Position numbers and translations under genes: made by a program. This document shows positions 46,435 to 54,863 of a stretch of 64,000 bases of DNA, one piece after another (positions within the stretch are counted from its first letter, which is position 1; each line of letters starts with the position of its first letter). The notes beneath the pieces are model-generated. The model saw nothing but the letters and a program-made list of their open reading frames with translations, was not told the origin of the DNA and did no database searches. The stretch is taken from contig NZ_CP012673.1 of NCBI RefSeq assembly GCF_002950945.1, positions 1,550,001 through 1,614,000 on the forward strand, in the 5' to 3' direction. Source of the DNA: Sorangium cellulosum. Its GTDB lineage: Bacteria; Myxococcota_A; Polyangia; Polyangiales; Polyangiaceae.

Positions 46435-47003
46435 GATGTCTTCTCCCTTTTCCGTGATGACGTGGCGCGCTGCCGTTCCCGCCCCGCGGGCCTCGGCGCC
46501 ACCACGTGTCGATGGAGGTCTACGCGCGGCGCCCGCCGCGGCTGACATCGCGGCGCTCGCGGGCAAGATTCCGTCGGCGCGCGGCGGCGGCGATCCGGAG
46601 CAGCGCGGCGACGGCCGCGACGGCGCCCGCCGCGCCGGACGGCGCGCCCGGCGGCGCGGCGAGCGCGCAGGTCCCGGACGGCGCCCGCGGGCCGGCGGAA
46701 GCGGCGACGGCAGCGACGGCGCGGGACACATCACGATGCTGCCAGCTGGGAAGAGCGGATCAACGCCCCGGGTCAGGGGCCGAGTCGCCCGAGCCCGGAA
46801 GCGGGGGCGGCGCCCCCCTGCGCTGTGTCCAGATCGAGGCTAGTTCCGCCTGTCAGGAGTCTTGGCAGGGATCACGGCGGAGAGAAGAGAGAATTCAACG
46901 CCAAGGCGCCAAGGCGCAAAAACCGGTGGCGCGGCAGCCCTGTGTGTCCGTAGAATGACGAGATCTTGAACTTTGGATGAGGTTGACAGTGGAAAATGCT
47001 AAC
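46435..47003. other. 569-bp intergenic region
   Basis: No supported gene; the overlapping frames are Arg/Ala-rich artefacts. A small hairpin GGGGGC-GGC-GCCCCC lies at 46803-46817, and short CGCCAAGG repeats at about 46900. The last 100 bp look lower in GC and probably hold the promoter of the CotH-family gene. Confidence 0.5.
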
Positions 47004-48680
47004 ATGGTTAAACGCGCACGCTCCGCCAGGCCTCTCGGTTTCATCTCGATCACCTTCTTCGCGCTGTGTGTTGCCTGTGGCCAAGCACCGGATGAAGGTT
47101 CGTCGACGACTCCGACCTTGATCGGGGATGTCGCGTTTTCCACACCGAGCCAGACGTTCAAGGATCAGATCCAGGTCGAGATGACCACGGCCATCGAGGG
47201 GGCGGAGATCCGCTACACCTTGGACGGGCAGCTGCCGACCGCGTCCTCCGCGCTGTACACGGGCGAGCCCGTGACGCTCACGGAGACGACGCAGGTCCGC
47301 GCGCAGGCGTTCGTGGGGGGCGCGGCGAGCGGCTCGGTGAGCACGGGCCTCTACATCGCGCGCACGATCGACGCGACCTCCGACATTCCCATCCTGGTCG
47401 TGGACGGTTACGGCCAAGGCCAGCCGACCGAGGACGACGTCTATTTCGACGCGGCGGTGATGATCTGGGAGCCGGTCGACGGCGTGGCCTCGATCGCGTC
47501 GCTGCCCACGCTGGCGATGCGCGCGGGCTACCACGTACGGGGGCAGTCGTCGCGGAACTTTCCGCAAACACCGTACAGGCTCGAGCTGTGGGACAACAAC
47601 GACGAGGATCTCGATTACGAGGTGCTGGGCATGCCCGCCGACTCGGACTGGGCGCTGATCCCGACCTACTACGACCGCACGTTGATCCGCAATCCGTTCA
47701 CCTACACCCTGGGCCAGGACATGGGCCTCGAGGCGCCGCGCGTCGAGTTCGCCGAGGTCTATCTGAACTACGACGCGCGCTCCATCGGCGAGGCGGATTA
47801 CCAGGGCATCTACTGGGTCTCGGAGACGATCAAGAACAACAAGGCCCGCACCGATCTCGCGCAGCTCGAGGAGTCGGACCGGGAGCTGCCCGCGATCAGC
47901 GGCGGCTACATCTTCAAGTTCGACCAGGCGGCCGCCGAGGAGCCGCAGCTCACCTGCACCGGCTCGGAGCCCCTCCCGTCGTTCGGGGGGTTCGGCGGCG
48001 GCGGGCGCCCCGACGAGGGCGGCACGTGCTGGATCGATCTCGAAGTCGTGGATCCCGACCCCCTGAACGACGAGCAGGAGACCTGGCTGACGCAGTATAT
48101 CCAGCAGTTCCACGACAGCCTCCATCAGACGCCCATCGGCGACTACGCGACGTACATCGACCTGCCGTCGTTCATCGACTATTTGATCATCAGCGAGCTG
48201 ACGCTCAACGTGGATGCTTACGTGCGGAGCTCGTATTACTTCAAGGATCGCGATCAGAAGCTCAAGGCCGGGCCGCTCTGGGACTACAACTTCGCGCTCG
48301 GCGGCGTGGGCGCCCAGAGCGCGACGCCGGAGTCCGGCGGCGACACCGGCTGGCGCTTCAGCGGCCAGAGGAACGTCAACAACTGGTATCAGAAGCTCAC
48401 CGGAGATCCGAAATTCATGGCGCAGGTGAGGGCGCGCTACACGGAGCTTCGCGGGACGCTCCTGTCCGAGGCCGCGATCGAGGAGCGCATGAGCAGCCTG
48501 AGCGCGCCGCTCTCGCAGGCCGTGGTCCGCGATTTCGCCAAGTGGCCGGTGTCGGACGTCATCGAGTCGAGCGAGGGCTTCCTCGGCGGCCCCACTGCGC
48601 CCACGTGGGAGGGCCAGCTGCAGGTCATGCGCGACTTCATCCGGACCCGGCTCGCCTGGATGGACGCCAACTTGCCTTGA
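47004..48680 (+). CDS. CotH-family protein with chitobiase-like N-domain, lipoprotein
   Basis: About 558 residues from the ATG at 47004 (MVKRARSARPLGFISITFFA), chosen for its basic n-region; a start at 46977 adds nine residues. Lipobox ALCVAC. Residues about 45-130 are a chitobiase/Fn3-like domain (IEGAEIRYTLDGQLPTAS). The CotH domain follows: MRAGYHVRGQSSRNFPQTPY, IPTYYDRTLIRNPFTY, YQGIYWVSETIK and KAGPLWDYNFALGG. CotH proteins are atypical secreted protein kinases. In this copy the metal motif reads WDYN rather than WDxD, so activity is uncertain. It lies in a group of secreted proteins. Confidence 0.88.
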   Translation: MVKRARSARPLGFISITFFALCVACGQAPDEGSSTTPTLIGDVAFSTPSQTFKDQIQVEMTTAIEGAEIRYTLDGQLPTASSALYTGEPVTLTETTQVRAQAFVGGAASGSVSTGLYIARTIDATSDIPILVVDGYGQGQPTEDDVYFDAAVMIWEPVDGVASIASLPTLAMRAGYHVRGQSSRNFPQTPYRLELWDNNDEDLDYEVLGMPADSDWALIPTYYDRTLIRNPFTYTLGQDMGLEAPRVEFAEVYLNYDARSIGEADYQGIYWVSETIKNNKARTDLAQLEESDRELPAISGGYIFKFDQAAAEEPQLTCTGSEPLPSFGGFGGGGRPDEGGTCWIDLEVVDPDPLNDEQETWLTQYIQQFHDSLHQTPIGDYATYIDLPSFIDYLIISELTLNVDAYVRSSYYFKDRDQKLKAGPLWDYNFALGGVGAQSATPESGGDTGWRFSGQRNVNNWYQKLTGDPKFMAQVRARYTELRGTLLSEAAIEERMSSLSAPLSQAVVRDFAKWPVSDVIESSEGFLGGPTAPTWEGQLQVMRDFIRTRLAWMDANLP

Positions 48681-48701
48681 TACGGCGCGAGCCGGCCGGG
48701 G

Positions 48702-48910
48702 GCATCATAAATGAGCGCGGACTCGAAGAGCTCCTGTCCATCCTCACGGACCAGCGTCGGGACCTTGGCCAGCGGGTTCAGGGACCGCAGCGCCGCATCC
48801 GACCAGGGATTGACCAGCACGAGGTCGATACGGTCTCCGAGCTGCAGCTCGTGGGCGGTGACCCGCACCTTGCGGGCAAACGGGGACGTGGGAGCGTAGA
48901 AGAGCTTCAT
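48702..48910 (-). pseudogene. truncated glutathione S-transferase (N-terminal domain only)
   Basis: From the ATG at 48910 the reading frame gives MKLFYAPTSPFARKVRVTAH, then NPLAKVPTLVREDGQELFES, the thioredoxin-like N-domain of a GST with its cis-Pro (KVPTL) and the Glu-Ser that binds glutathione. Homology stops after about 68 residues (ALIYD), and the frame then runs antisense through the CotH gene. The C-terminal helical domain is gone. It is probably a remnant left by a deletion whose joint lies at 48681-48705. Confidence 0.75.
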
Positions 48911-49051
48911 GGAGATCCAGCGCGCCGGGGGGTGAGGAAAACCATCGGATCGAGGTGCATGAGGGGGAGTCCAGGCCACGCCGCGGCGATCGGCGGTCGT
49001 CCGTCAATCACGTCGATGCGCCGCTCGTGATACGCGTCATGGCGCCGCGAC

Positions 49052-49068
49052 GTCAACCCTGGGTTGAC
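49052..49068. promoter_or_regulatory. 17-bp palindrome, possible operator
   Basis: GTCAACC-CTG-GGTTGAC is a perfect 7-bp inverted repeat with a 3-bp centre, followed by a further GGTTGAC. On the minus strand TTGACG with TATCAC 18 bp on could be the promoter of the broken GST gene. Which regulator binds is unknown. Confidence 0.5.
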
Positions 49069-49259
49069 ATGGTTGACGGCACCGGTGTTGATCGCACGTC
49101 GACCAGCGGCTCTATCCGCGGGAGCTCCGCCGGTGCTCATGGCCGCCCGCTCACACCAGCGCCGGCGCGACACCAGGCCTATCGGGCGATCTATCGCGAC
49201 CACCTCGGCGGAAGGTGCCCCGACAGCGGCGCGGCAGGGCTGCATGGCGCCGAACGGCA

Positions 49260-49276
49260 CACCCGTTGCACGGGTG
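49260..49276. promoter_or_regulatory. 17-bp palindrome CACCCGT-TGC-ACGGGTG
   Basis: Perfect 7-bp arms around a 3-bp centre, in the 554-bp gap before the pectate lyase gene. A dimeric repressor site is a reasonable reading; no partner regulator gene is adjacent. I see no supported gene in 48911-49464. Confidence 0.45.
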
Positions 49277-49294
49277 ATCGTCCGCGGACTGTAC

Positions 49295-49323
49295 CCGGAT
49301 GAGGAGAACCTCTCCTCATCCGG
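49295..49323. promoter_or_regulatory. perfect 13-bp-stem hairpin upstream of the pectate lyase
   Basis: CCGGATGAGGAGA (49295-49307) and TCTCCTCATCCGG (49311-49323) pair fully with loop ACC. It lies 142 bp before the pectate lyase start. There is no T-tract on either side, so it may be a leader structure or a terminator for lost upstream DNA. Confidence 0.6.
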
Positions 49324-49464
49324 AACATGACGCTTCAAGCCGCGAGCGAGCACGCCGCCGGCATCACCGCCGGGCTCACGAACGTCTGGATCGAACCCCG
49401 TACGTTCATGAACGGCGCCGACGGCCTGGTTGTACCCGGTCGCATGACAAAGGAGCGAGGTTCC

Positions 49465-50505
49465 ATGTCGACGAGAGCTTTGAATGCTTCTGCCCGGCTC
49501 CGCGCCGGTCTCCTGATCCCCGCGTTGTCACTCCTCTGGGCGTGCTCGGCGCAGTCGGCCGACGTGTCCTCCGACACGGGCGGGAGCACCAGCACCGGCA
49601 GCCCGGGAGGCGGGCCTATCGGCAATGGCGGGACGAGCTCGAGCTCTGCGGGCGCGAGCAGCGGCGGCGCCGGCTCCGGCAGTACCGGAGCGAGCTCGGG
49701 CGGCGTCGGCGGCGGGGGCGTTGGCGGAAGCGGAAGCGGCGTCGGCGGCGGGGGTGTCGTTCCCACCGGCGACCCGCTGGACATCCTCAGGCAGTTCACG
49801 CCGGCCGATGAAGAGCTGGCCGAGGCCTACGAGGGCTACATCACCGAGGAGGTCGGACCGCTGACCTACGCCACCGAAGGGACCGGGACCGCCCGGACGA
49901 TCTCCCAGACCCTCTTCGTTCCTCCTCATGCCGTCTATGATGGCAAGGGCGAGACGCTGAGCGCCGACGTCGCCGCCATGAAATGCGACACCTCGAGCGG
50001 GGAGCAGGCCGAGAGCCAGAGGCCGTTCTTTCTGCTCGCGCCGGGCGCCAGCGTCAAGAACGTGACCATCACCTTCCCCGGCTGTGAGGGGATCCACATG
50101 ATGGGTGACAACGTGCTCGAGAACATCACCTGGGAGGACGTCGGAGAGGACGCGGCCTCGGTCCGCAGCTACTTCCCCGGCGGGGCGATCACGATCAAGG
50201 ACAGCGAGGGGTTCAAGGCCGCCGACAAGATGTTCCAGTTCAATGCGCCCTGCGACGTCCGGATCGAGAACTTCACCGGCGCCGAGATGGGCAAGCTCCT
50301 GCGCCAGAACGGCGGGACGGAGTTCGAGCTGAACCTGGACCTCAACACCGTCACGGTGACGGGCGTCGTCTCCGCGGTGGTGCAGAGCGACAGCCCGCTC
50401 TGCTTCGTGCGCCATCACAACCTGACCTACGAGTTCACCGGCTCGGGCGACAAGAGCGACCGCGTGTTCCGTGACGTCCCCCCGGAGAACATCACCGAGT
50501 ATTGA
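49465..50505 (+). CDS. PL3-family pectate lyase, lipoprotein
   Basis: 346 residues from the ATG at 49465, after GGAGCGAGG. A signal peptide ends in lipobox LLWAC. About 70 residues of Gly/Ser/Thr linker follow, then a right-handed beta-helix: FVPPHAVYDGKGETLSADVA, FLLAPGASVKNVTITFPGCE, GIHMMGDNVLENITWEDVGE and GGAITIKDSEGFKAADKMFQ. This is polysaccharide lyase family 3, which cleaves pectate by Ca-dependent beta-elimination. A surface-anchored plant-wall enzyme fits a soil decomposer. Its 3' end overlaps the convergent MOSC gene by 14 bp. Confidence 0.9.
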   Translation: MSTRALNASARLRAGLLIPALSLLWACSAQSADVSSDTGGSTSTGSPGGGPIGNGGTSSSSAGASSGGAGSGSTGASSGGVGGGGVGGSGSGVGGGGVVPTGDPLDILRQFTPADEELAEAYEGYITEEVGPLTYATEGTGTARTISQTLFVPPHAVYDGKGETLSADVAAMKCDTSSGEQAESQRPFFLLAPGASVKNVTITFPGCEGIHMMGDNVLENITWEDVGEDAASVRSYFPGGAITIKDSEGFKAADKMFQFNAPCDVRIENFTGAEMGKLLRQNGGTEFELNLDLNTVTVTGVVSAVVQSDSPLCFVRHHNLTYEFTGSGDKSDRVFRDVPPENITEY

Positions 50506-51406
50506 GCCCGGCGGAGCCGTGCGGAGGCGAGGAAGACAGCCGGACGGTCGCCCCGCAGCGGATCACGCCCTCGCGTCGCACGGTCGCATAGACCCCGGCC
50601 ACGGCCGGGAACACGACGCCGGGGGCGACGGTCACGCTCGCGACCGCGTTGTGCCGGGCGAGCGCGCGCAGGATGCCGGGATCGCGCGGGAGGTCGCCCT
50701 GGGGCAGCGTCGGGACGACGCAGCGGGGGCAAGGATCGATGACCTCGAGGTGGACCTCCGCGTCGATCTCCAGCGCGCGGCCGAGCCAGGCGTTCTCGAC
50801 GAAGCTGCGCTCGCCCGGGGCCGTCGCGACGACGAGGTTCGGGCGGAACCTCGGGGCCTCGATGCGCCCCGAGGGGTGGAGCTCGCGCACGCGATCGAGC
50901 GTCGCCGTCGTCAGCACGTGCAGGGCCGCCACGTCGAAGAACGTATCGGCCGGCGCGGCGAGCGCCATCGGCTCGGTCGTGATCGTGGGCGGCGCCGTGG
51001 AGCCATCCACCGGCGATCGATCCGCCTCGCGCGTCGGCGACCCGGGCGCCCGGCTCACGAGCGCCACGTCGCGGCCGAGCGCGCGCGAGAGCGCCCGATC
51101 CACGTCCGGCTCTGCGCTGCTGATCACGGCGCCGTCCGGCAGCGTGATCCAGACGGGCGGCAATGGCGCCGAGGGGCGCGGCGGCTCGGCGAAGGCGGCG
51201 CGGCACGCGAGCAGCGCGCCCCATTTGCCGGGGTGCTTCGCGCTCGCGATGTGCCCCGTCTCCCGGTCCAGGACGGCATAGGCCCGGTCGCCGAGCACGC
51301 CACGCCCGGTGATCGCCGCCTCGTCGAGCTCCTCTCCTTGCATCGATTTGACGGGATAACGCCACATCGACACGACCGTTCCGGCGGGTTGTTCGTTCGG
51401 TTGCAC
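50492..51406 (-). CDS. MOSC-domain protein (YcbX/mARC-like)
   Basis: 304 residues from a GTG at 51406 with AGAGAGG upstream. The MOSC N-terminal beta-barrel begins VVSMWRYPVKSMQGEEL, followed by GVLGDRAYAVLDRETGHIAS. The MOSC domain has IEAPRFRPNLVV and the Mo-binding Cys of CPRCVVPTLPQGDL. Such proteins reduce N-hydroxylated compounds with the molybdenum cofactor. No ferredoxin domain is fused at the C-terminus, so an external electron donor is needed. Confidence 0.9.
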   Translation of the reverse strand: MQPNEQPAGTVVSMWRYPVKSMQGEELDEAAITGRGVLGDRAYAVLDRETGHIASAKHPGKWGALLACRAAFAEPPRPSAPLPPVWITLPDGAVISSAEPDVDRALSRALGRDVALVSRAPGSPTREADRSPVDGSTAPPTITTEPMALAAPADTFFDVAALHVLTTATLDRVRELHPSGRIEAPRFRPNLVVATAPGERSFVENAWLGRALEIDAEVHLEVIDPCPRCVVPTLPQGDLPRDPGILRALARHNAVASVTVAPGVVFPAVAGVYATVRREGVIRCGATVRLSSSPPHGSAGLNTR

Positions 51407-51591
51407 GTCGCCTCTCTTCCGCGATTTTCTTCTCGACCGAGGTCGCCGTCCAGAGGCGCGAAGCGGCGTCTCCGATGTCGACCTGTCATCTTGCCATGAT
51501 CCTGTCATCATGATAGCTCCTGGCGAATGGCGAGGTCCACGGAGGCGGGAGAGGCATTCACGCGGGCCGAGTGGAACAAGGGGGCGACGTC

Positions 51592-52455
51592 GTGACGACC
51601 CTGGTGACCGGCGCCACGGGGAGCGTCGGCCGGCACCTGGTGGCCCAGCTCGTCCAGGCCGGGCAGCCGGTGCGGGCCTTGACCCGCCGGCCGGCGGCGG
51701 CGGATCTGCCCGCCGGCGCGGAGGTCGTCGGAGGGGATCTGCTCGCGCCGGACACGCTGCCGGCAGCGCTGCGCGGCGTTGCCCGGATGTTCCTGTTCGC
51801 GGTGCCGGAGACTGCGCAGACGGTGGTCGACCACGCGGTGCGCGCCGGGGTCCGGCGGATCGTGGTGCTCTCGTCGTCGGCCGTGGACGACAGCGTCGCC
51901 GACGACGCCGTCGGCAGCTTCGGGCACGCCCACCACCGGCCGGTGGAGCGCGCGGTCGAGCGGGCTGGCGTCGCGTGGACCCACCTGCGGGCCGGAGAGT
52001 TCATGCTGAACACCCTCGACTGGGCGCCGGAGCTCCGCGCCGAGGGCGTGGTCCGGGGCGTCAATGGCCACTTCCCGAGCGCGCCTATCCACGAGGCGGA
52101 CGTGGCGTCGGTCGCCGCGGCGGCGCTGCTCGGCGACGGCCACGCTGGCGCGAAGTACTTCCTCACGGGGCCGGCGCTCATCACCCCGGTCGAGCAGGTG
52201 CGCACGATCGGCGCGGCGCTCGGCCGGGCGCTGCAATTCGTCGAGCTGACCCCGGATCAGGCCCGCGATCTGTGGCGCCGCCGGGGTATGCCCAGCGAGG
52301 TCATCGAGCACCTGCTCTGGTCGCCGCCCGCGCCGCCGGCCGACGGTGGCTACGCGGCGCTGGTCCGGGTGTCGCCGACCGTGGCGGAGGTGACCGGGCG
52401 CCCGGCGCGCAGCTACGCCGAGTGGGTCGCGGACCACGTCGCGGATTTCCGCTGA
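51592..52455 (+). CDS. NmrA-like NAD(P)-binding protein
   Basis: 287 residues from the GTG at 51592, preceded by a GGGGGCGAC stretch; a GTG at 51571 would add seven residues. The Rossmann motif is TLVTGATGSVGRHLVAQL and the chain continues with VVGGDLLAPDTLPAALRGVA. There is no YxxxK catalytic pair, so it belongs to the atypical SDR/NmrA group that senses or uses NADP and often acts as a quinone reductase or regulator. It is divergent from the MOSC gene, so a redox link is possible. Confidence 0.87.
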   Translation: MTTLVTGATGSVGRHLVAQLVQAGQPVRALTRRPAAADLPAGAEVVGGDLLAPDTLPAALRGVARMFLFAVPETAQTVVDHAVRAGVRRIVVLSSSAVDDSVADDAVGSFGHAHHRPVERAVERAGVAWTHLRAGEFMLNTLDWAPELRAEGVVRGVNGHFPSAPIHEADVASVAAAALLGDGHAGAKYFLTGPALITPVEQVRTIGAALGRALQFVELTPDQARDLWRRRGMPSEVIEHLLWSPPAPPADGGYAALVRVSPTVAEVTGRPARSYAEWVADHVADFR

Positions 52456-52617
52456 CAGAGATGTCCGGCGCGGGGAGCGGCAGGTCGCAGGCGCGGTCTG
52501 TCGTGGGGCGGCGCCGGGCGGCGCGGCCCGAGCTCGGGCGTGGAGGCCGGGCGGCGCTCCCCGCGGACACGGCGGTCGAGCCGGCCCATGGCAGGGAGCG
52601 CCCTGGGCCTTCGCCGC

Positions 52618-53205
52618 TCAGATGCCGCCAGAGGCCGACGTGATGCAGGCGTCGAGCTCGGGGGTATCCCGCCAGCCGCACTGGCCGGACGCGTCGCGCT
52701 CGCAGATGCCGTGCTCGCCATAACACGCGTACTCGTCGCGCCACTCGCACGTGGTGGCCATAGGCTCGCTGGCGCAGACCTGCCCGCTGCAGCCGGTCAC
52801 GACGCAGCCCTTGGGCCCGCCGCCCCCCGGAGCGGCGCGCACGGCGGCGGCGCCGCCGCCGGCGTCGAGGCACGCCTGGAGCTCCGGCGTCTCGCGCCAG
52901 CCGCACCGGCCGGACGCGTCGCGCTCGCAGATGCCATGGTCGCCATAACACGCATACTCCTCGCGCCACTCACACGTGGTGAACACCTGGCTGCTGGCGC
53001 AGACCTGCCCGCTACAGCCGGTGACGACGCACCGGCCGGGGAGGACGCGGCCGGCGGCCTCCTCGACGCCGGGCGCCAGGCTCTCGTCGATGGGGGGCGC
53101 GGGGATATCGCGGCCACAGCCGTTGCCGTCGGCGCCGGTGAGCGCGGGGACGCAGAGGAGGAGAACCGAGAAAGCGAACCGGTGACGCTGGACGAATGAG
53201 CTCAT
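52618..53205 (-). CDS. secreted protein with duplicated eight-cysteine domain
   Basis: 195 residues from the ATG at 53205 (AAGGAGATTTCACG upstream). The signal peptide core is FAFSVLLLCVPALTGADG. Two copies of a domain of about 55 residues follow; each begins CVVTGCSGQVCAS and continues with TTCEWR-EYACYG-HGICERD and CGW-TPEL-AC. The copies are nearly identical, so the duplication is recent or under selection. The domain recurs in secreted bacterial proteins and may be a disulfide-knotted binding or inhibitor module. The function is not known. Confidence 0.82.
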   Translation of the reverse strand: MSSFVQRHRFAFSVLLLCVPALTGADGNGCGRDIPAPPIDESLAPGVEEAAGRVLPGRCVVTGCSGQVCASSQVFTTCEWREEYACYGDHGICERDASGRCGWRETPELQACLDAGGGAAAVRAAPGGGGPKGCVVTGCSGQVCASEPMATTCEWRDEYACYGEHGICERDASGQCGWRDTPELDACITSASGGI

Positions 53206-53517
53206 CGTGAAATCTCCTTGATAAAAGCGCGGCAGTGCCCCGAGCGGGGCAACCGCGCTTGTGTACCACACGTGCTCCTCCCGCTCATGCGCTCTGCTCG
53301 GCGCGCGATTCGACTGTCCAGGGGTCGGGAGCGGCACGCCATCTGCACTGGCCGCCTGACCGCGCGATGGCGTCACGCCCCGCCGCTCCGCGTCGAATTC
53401 GTGCTTTGATGTCCCGCTCGCGGGCGCGTGAAGCGTGAAAAATTCGGCGGGGACTGTAAAGGCGCACGTGCCGGGCTAGAGTGGCTGGGCAGCGCGGATC
53501 AACGTCTGGGTGAACGG
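53206..53517. other. 312-bp intergenic region
   Basis: No gene supported. It must hold the promoter of the minus-strand cysteine-rich gene and the 3' flank of the sigma factor gene. I see no strong hairpin. Confidence 0.45.
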
Positions 53518-54210
53518 CTAAGGTGCGGTGCGGGGAGGAGCGGATACGGAAGTTGCCCTGACTCCCGCCTTCGCTCCGGTCTGGCCGGGCGCGTTCGGCG
53601 CGTGCCGGCCGCGCTCCGTGACGAGCTCCGCGAGCCGCCGCCTGAGCCGGCTGCTCCACGCCTGCACCGCGGAGGTGCTCATGCCCGTCCGCGCGCAGAC
53701 CGAGGCGATCGGCTCCTCCTCGAGGACGAGCGCCTCCAGCAGCGAGAGCCCGAGCGGGCTGAGCTCGGCGCGGAGCAAGCCGAGGTGGCGCTCCAGCTGG
53801 TCGCGGGCGAGCACGGCGGCCTCTGGATCATCGCCCGATCGAGCGCCTTCGTCCGGCGCGTCGTCGAGCGGCAGCGCCGCGGTGTCGAGGTTTCGCCGCC
53901 GGCAGCGGAAGGCGGCCGCAACCCGCTGGTCGGCGATGAGGCCGACCCAGTTGGCGAGGCTGAGGCCGCGGGTGGGATCCCAGGCGCGAAGGGCGCGGCT
54001 GCCGTCGCGGAAGAGCTCGACGAAGACGTCCTGGACGAGGTCGTCCTTGCGGTCGGCGGGGGCGGCGAAGCGGGGGGAGCGCCGGTGCAGCGCGCGGCCG
54101 ACACGGGCGTGGATCACGGGGGTCAGTGCGGTGATCATGGTGCGGAGGGACTGGACCTCTCCGGAGAGCGCGGAGGTGAGGAGGGAGGGGGTGAGGGTGA
54201 TCTCGAACAC
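53518..54210 (-). CDS. ECF-like RNA polymerase sigma factor
   Basis: 230 residues from a GTG at 54210 with AAGGAGATTCGC upstream. Region 2 is DDLVQDVFVELFRDGSRALR and WDPTRGLSLANWVGLIADQR; region 4 is SVCARTGMSTSAVQAWSSRL, a helix-turn-helix for the -35. Between them is an acidic linker (DDAPDEGARSGDDPEA). A Pro/Ala-rich tail of about 30 residues ends the protein. No anti-sigma gene is adjacent, so control may be by the tail or by a kinase. The downstream target is unknown. Confidence 0.85.
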   Translation of the reverse strand: MFEITLTPSLLTSALSGEVQSLRTMITALTPVIHARVGRALHRRSPRFAAPADRKDDLVQDVFVELFRDGSRALRAWDPTRGLSLANWVGLIADQRVAAAFRCRRRNLDTAALPLDDAPDEGARSGDDPEAAVLARDQLERHLGLLRAELSPLGLSLLEALVLEEEPIASVCARTGMSTSAVQAWSSRLRRRLAELVTERGRHAPNAPGQTGAKAGVRATSVSAPPRTAP

Positions 54211-54344
54211 GCGAATCTCCTTGGGTGTTGGCTCTCGGTGAGTATTTGGAGGCGGTGAGGAGTGGAGTGAGCCGGTCCTGCGGAGGAGAGCTCCGCCGGG
54301 GAATCAATGACGACCATCAGCACGGCCGTGGCGCCTTCCATCAC

Positions 54345-54630
54345 CCGTCTCACGTCTCACGTCTTTCGTCTCACGTCTCACGTCTCTCGTCTTTCGTCTC
54401 TCGTCTCCCGGCCTTCGTCTCTCGTCTCCCGTGAACGTGGTCGTGGTCGTGGTCGAACCGAAACTCGTGCACGTTCACAGACCGAAGGCGTACGGGCACG
54501 TGGACGATGGAAGGGATCACGATCACGTTCACGACCACGAAGACGACCACGAAGACGAGAGACGAGAGACGAGAGACGATAGACGAGAGACGAGAGACGA
54601 GAGACGAAAGACGAGAGACGAGAGACGTGA
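54345..54630. repeat. large inverted element of simple repeats (copy B)
   Basis: Left arm 54345-54455: many CGTCTCA/TCGTCTT units, then CCCGGCCTTCGTC, then (GTGGTC)n. Right arm 54517-54630: TCACGACCACGAAGAC units, then (GAGACGA)n. The spacer is about 60 bp. The order of motifs matches copy A at 40438-40913. The 653-bp gap 54211-54863 holds this element and two hairpins but no gene. Confidence 0.85.
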
Positions 54631-54788
54631 GGCGGGCCGACGCGCGACAGCATCTCTGTGCCTCCGCTCCTCAATCCAAATCCTCTCTCCACGCCGCAGC
54701 CCGGCCCCCAGGACTTGCACCCCCTGTGCCTTCCTCGGCTCCGCGCGCGCAGCGCGTTCTCCCGGCCTCGACGCGGCCTCGGACGGCC

Positions 54789-54831
54789 GTCGTGCAACTC
54801 TTGCACGACCGACCTAGGTAACTCTTACCTA
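54789..54831. terminator. two adjacent perfect palindromes sharing an AACTCTT core
   Basis: GTCGTGCAA-CTC-TTGCACGAC (54789-54809) and TAGGTAA-CTC-TTACCTA (54815-54831) are 5 bp apart, 33 bp beyond the stop of the minus-strand sigma-54 activator gene. Different stems with the same core and loop suggest a structural or terminator role. Confidence 0.5.
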
Positions 54832-54863
54832 AACCCCGGCAGCTCCTGCGCCCGCCGGCGGCC

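Noticed and set aside
49064-49330. Possible regulator gene in the gap before the pectate lyase
   Set aside because: No helix-turn-helix or known domain in any frame, and the palindromes lie inside it.
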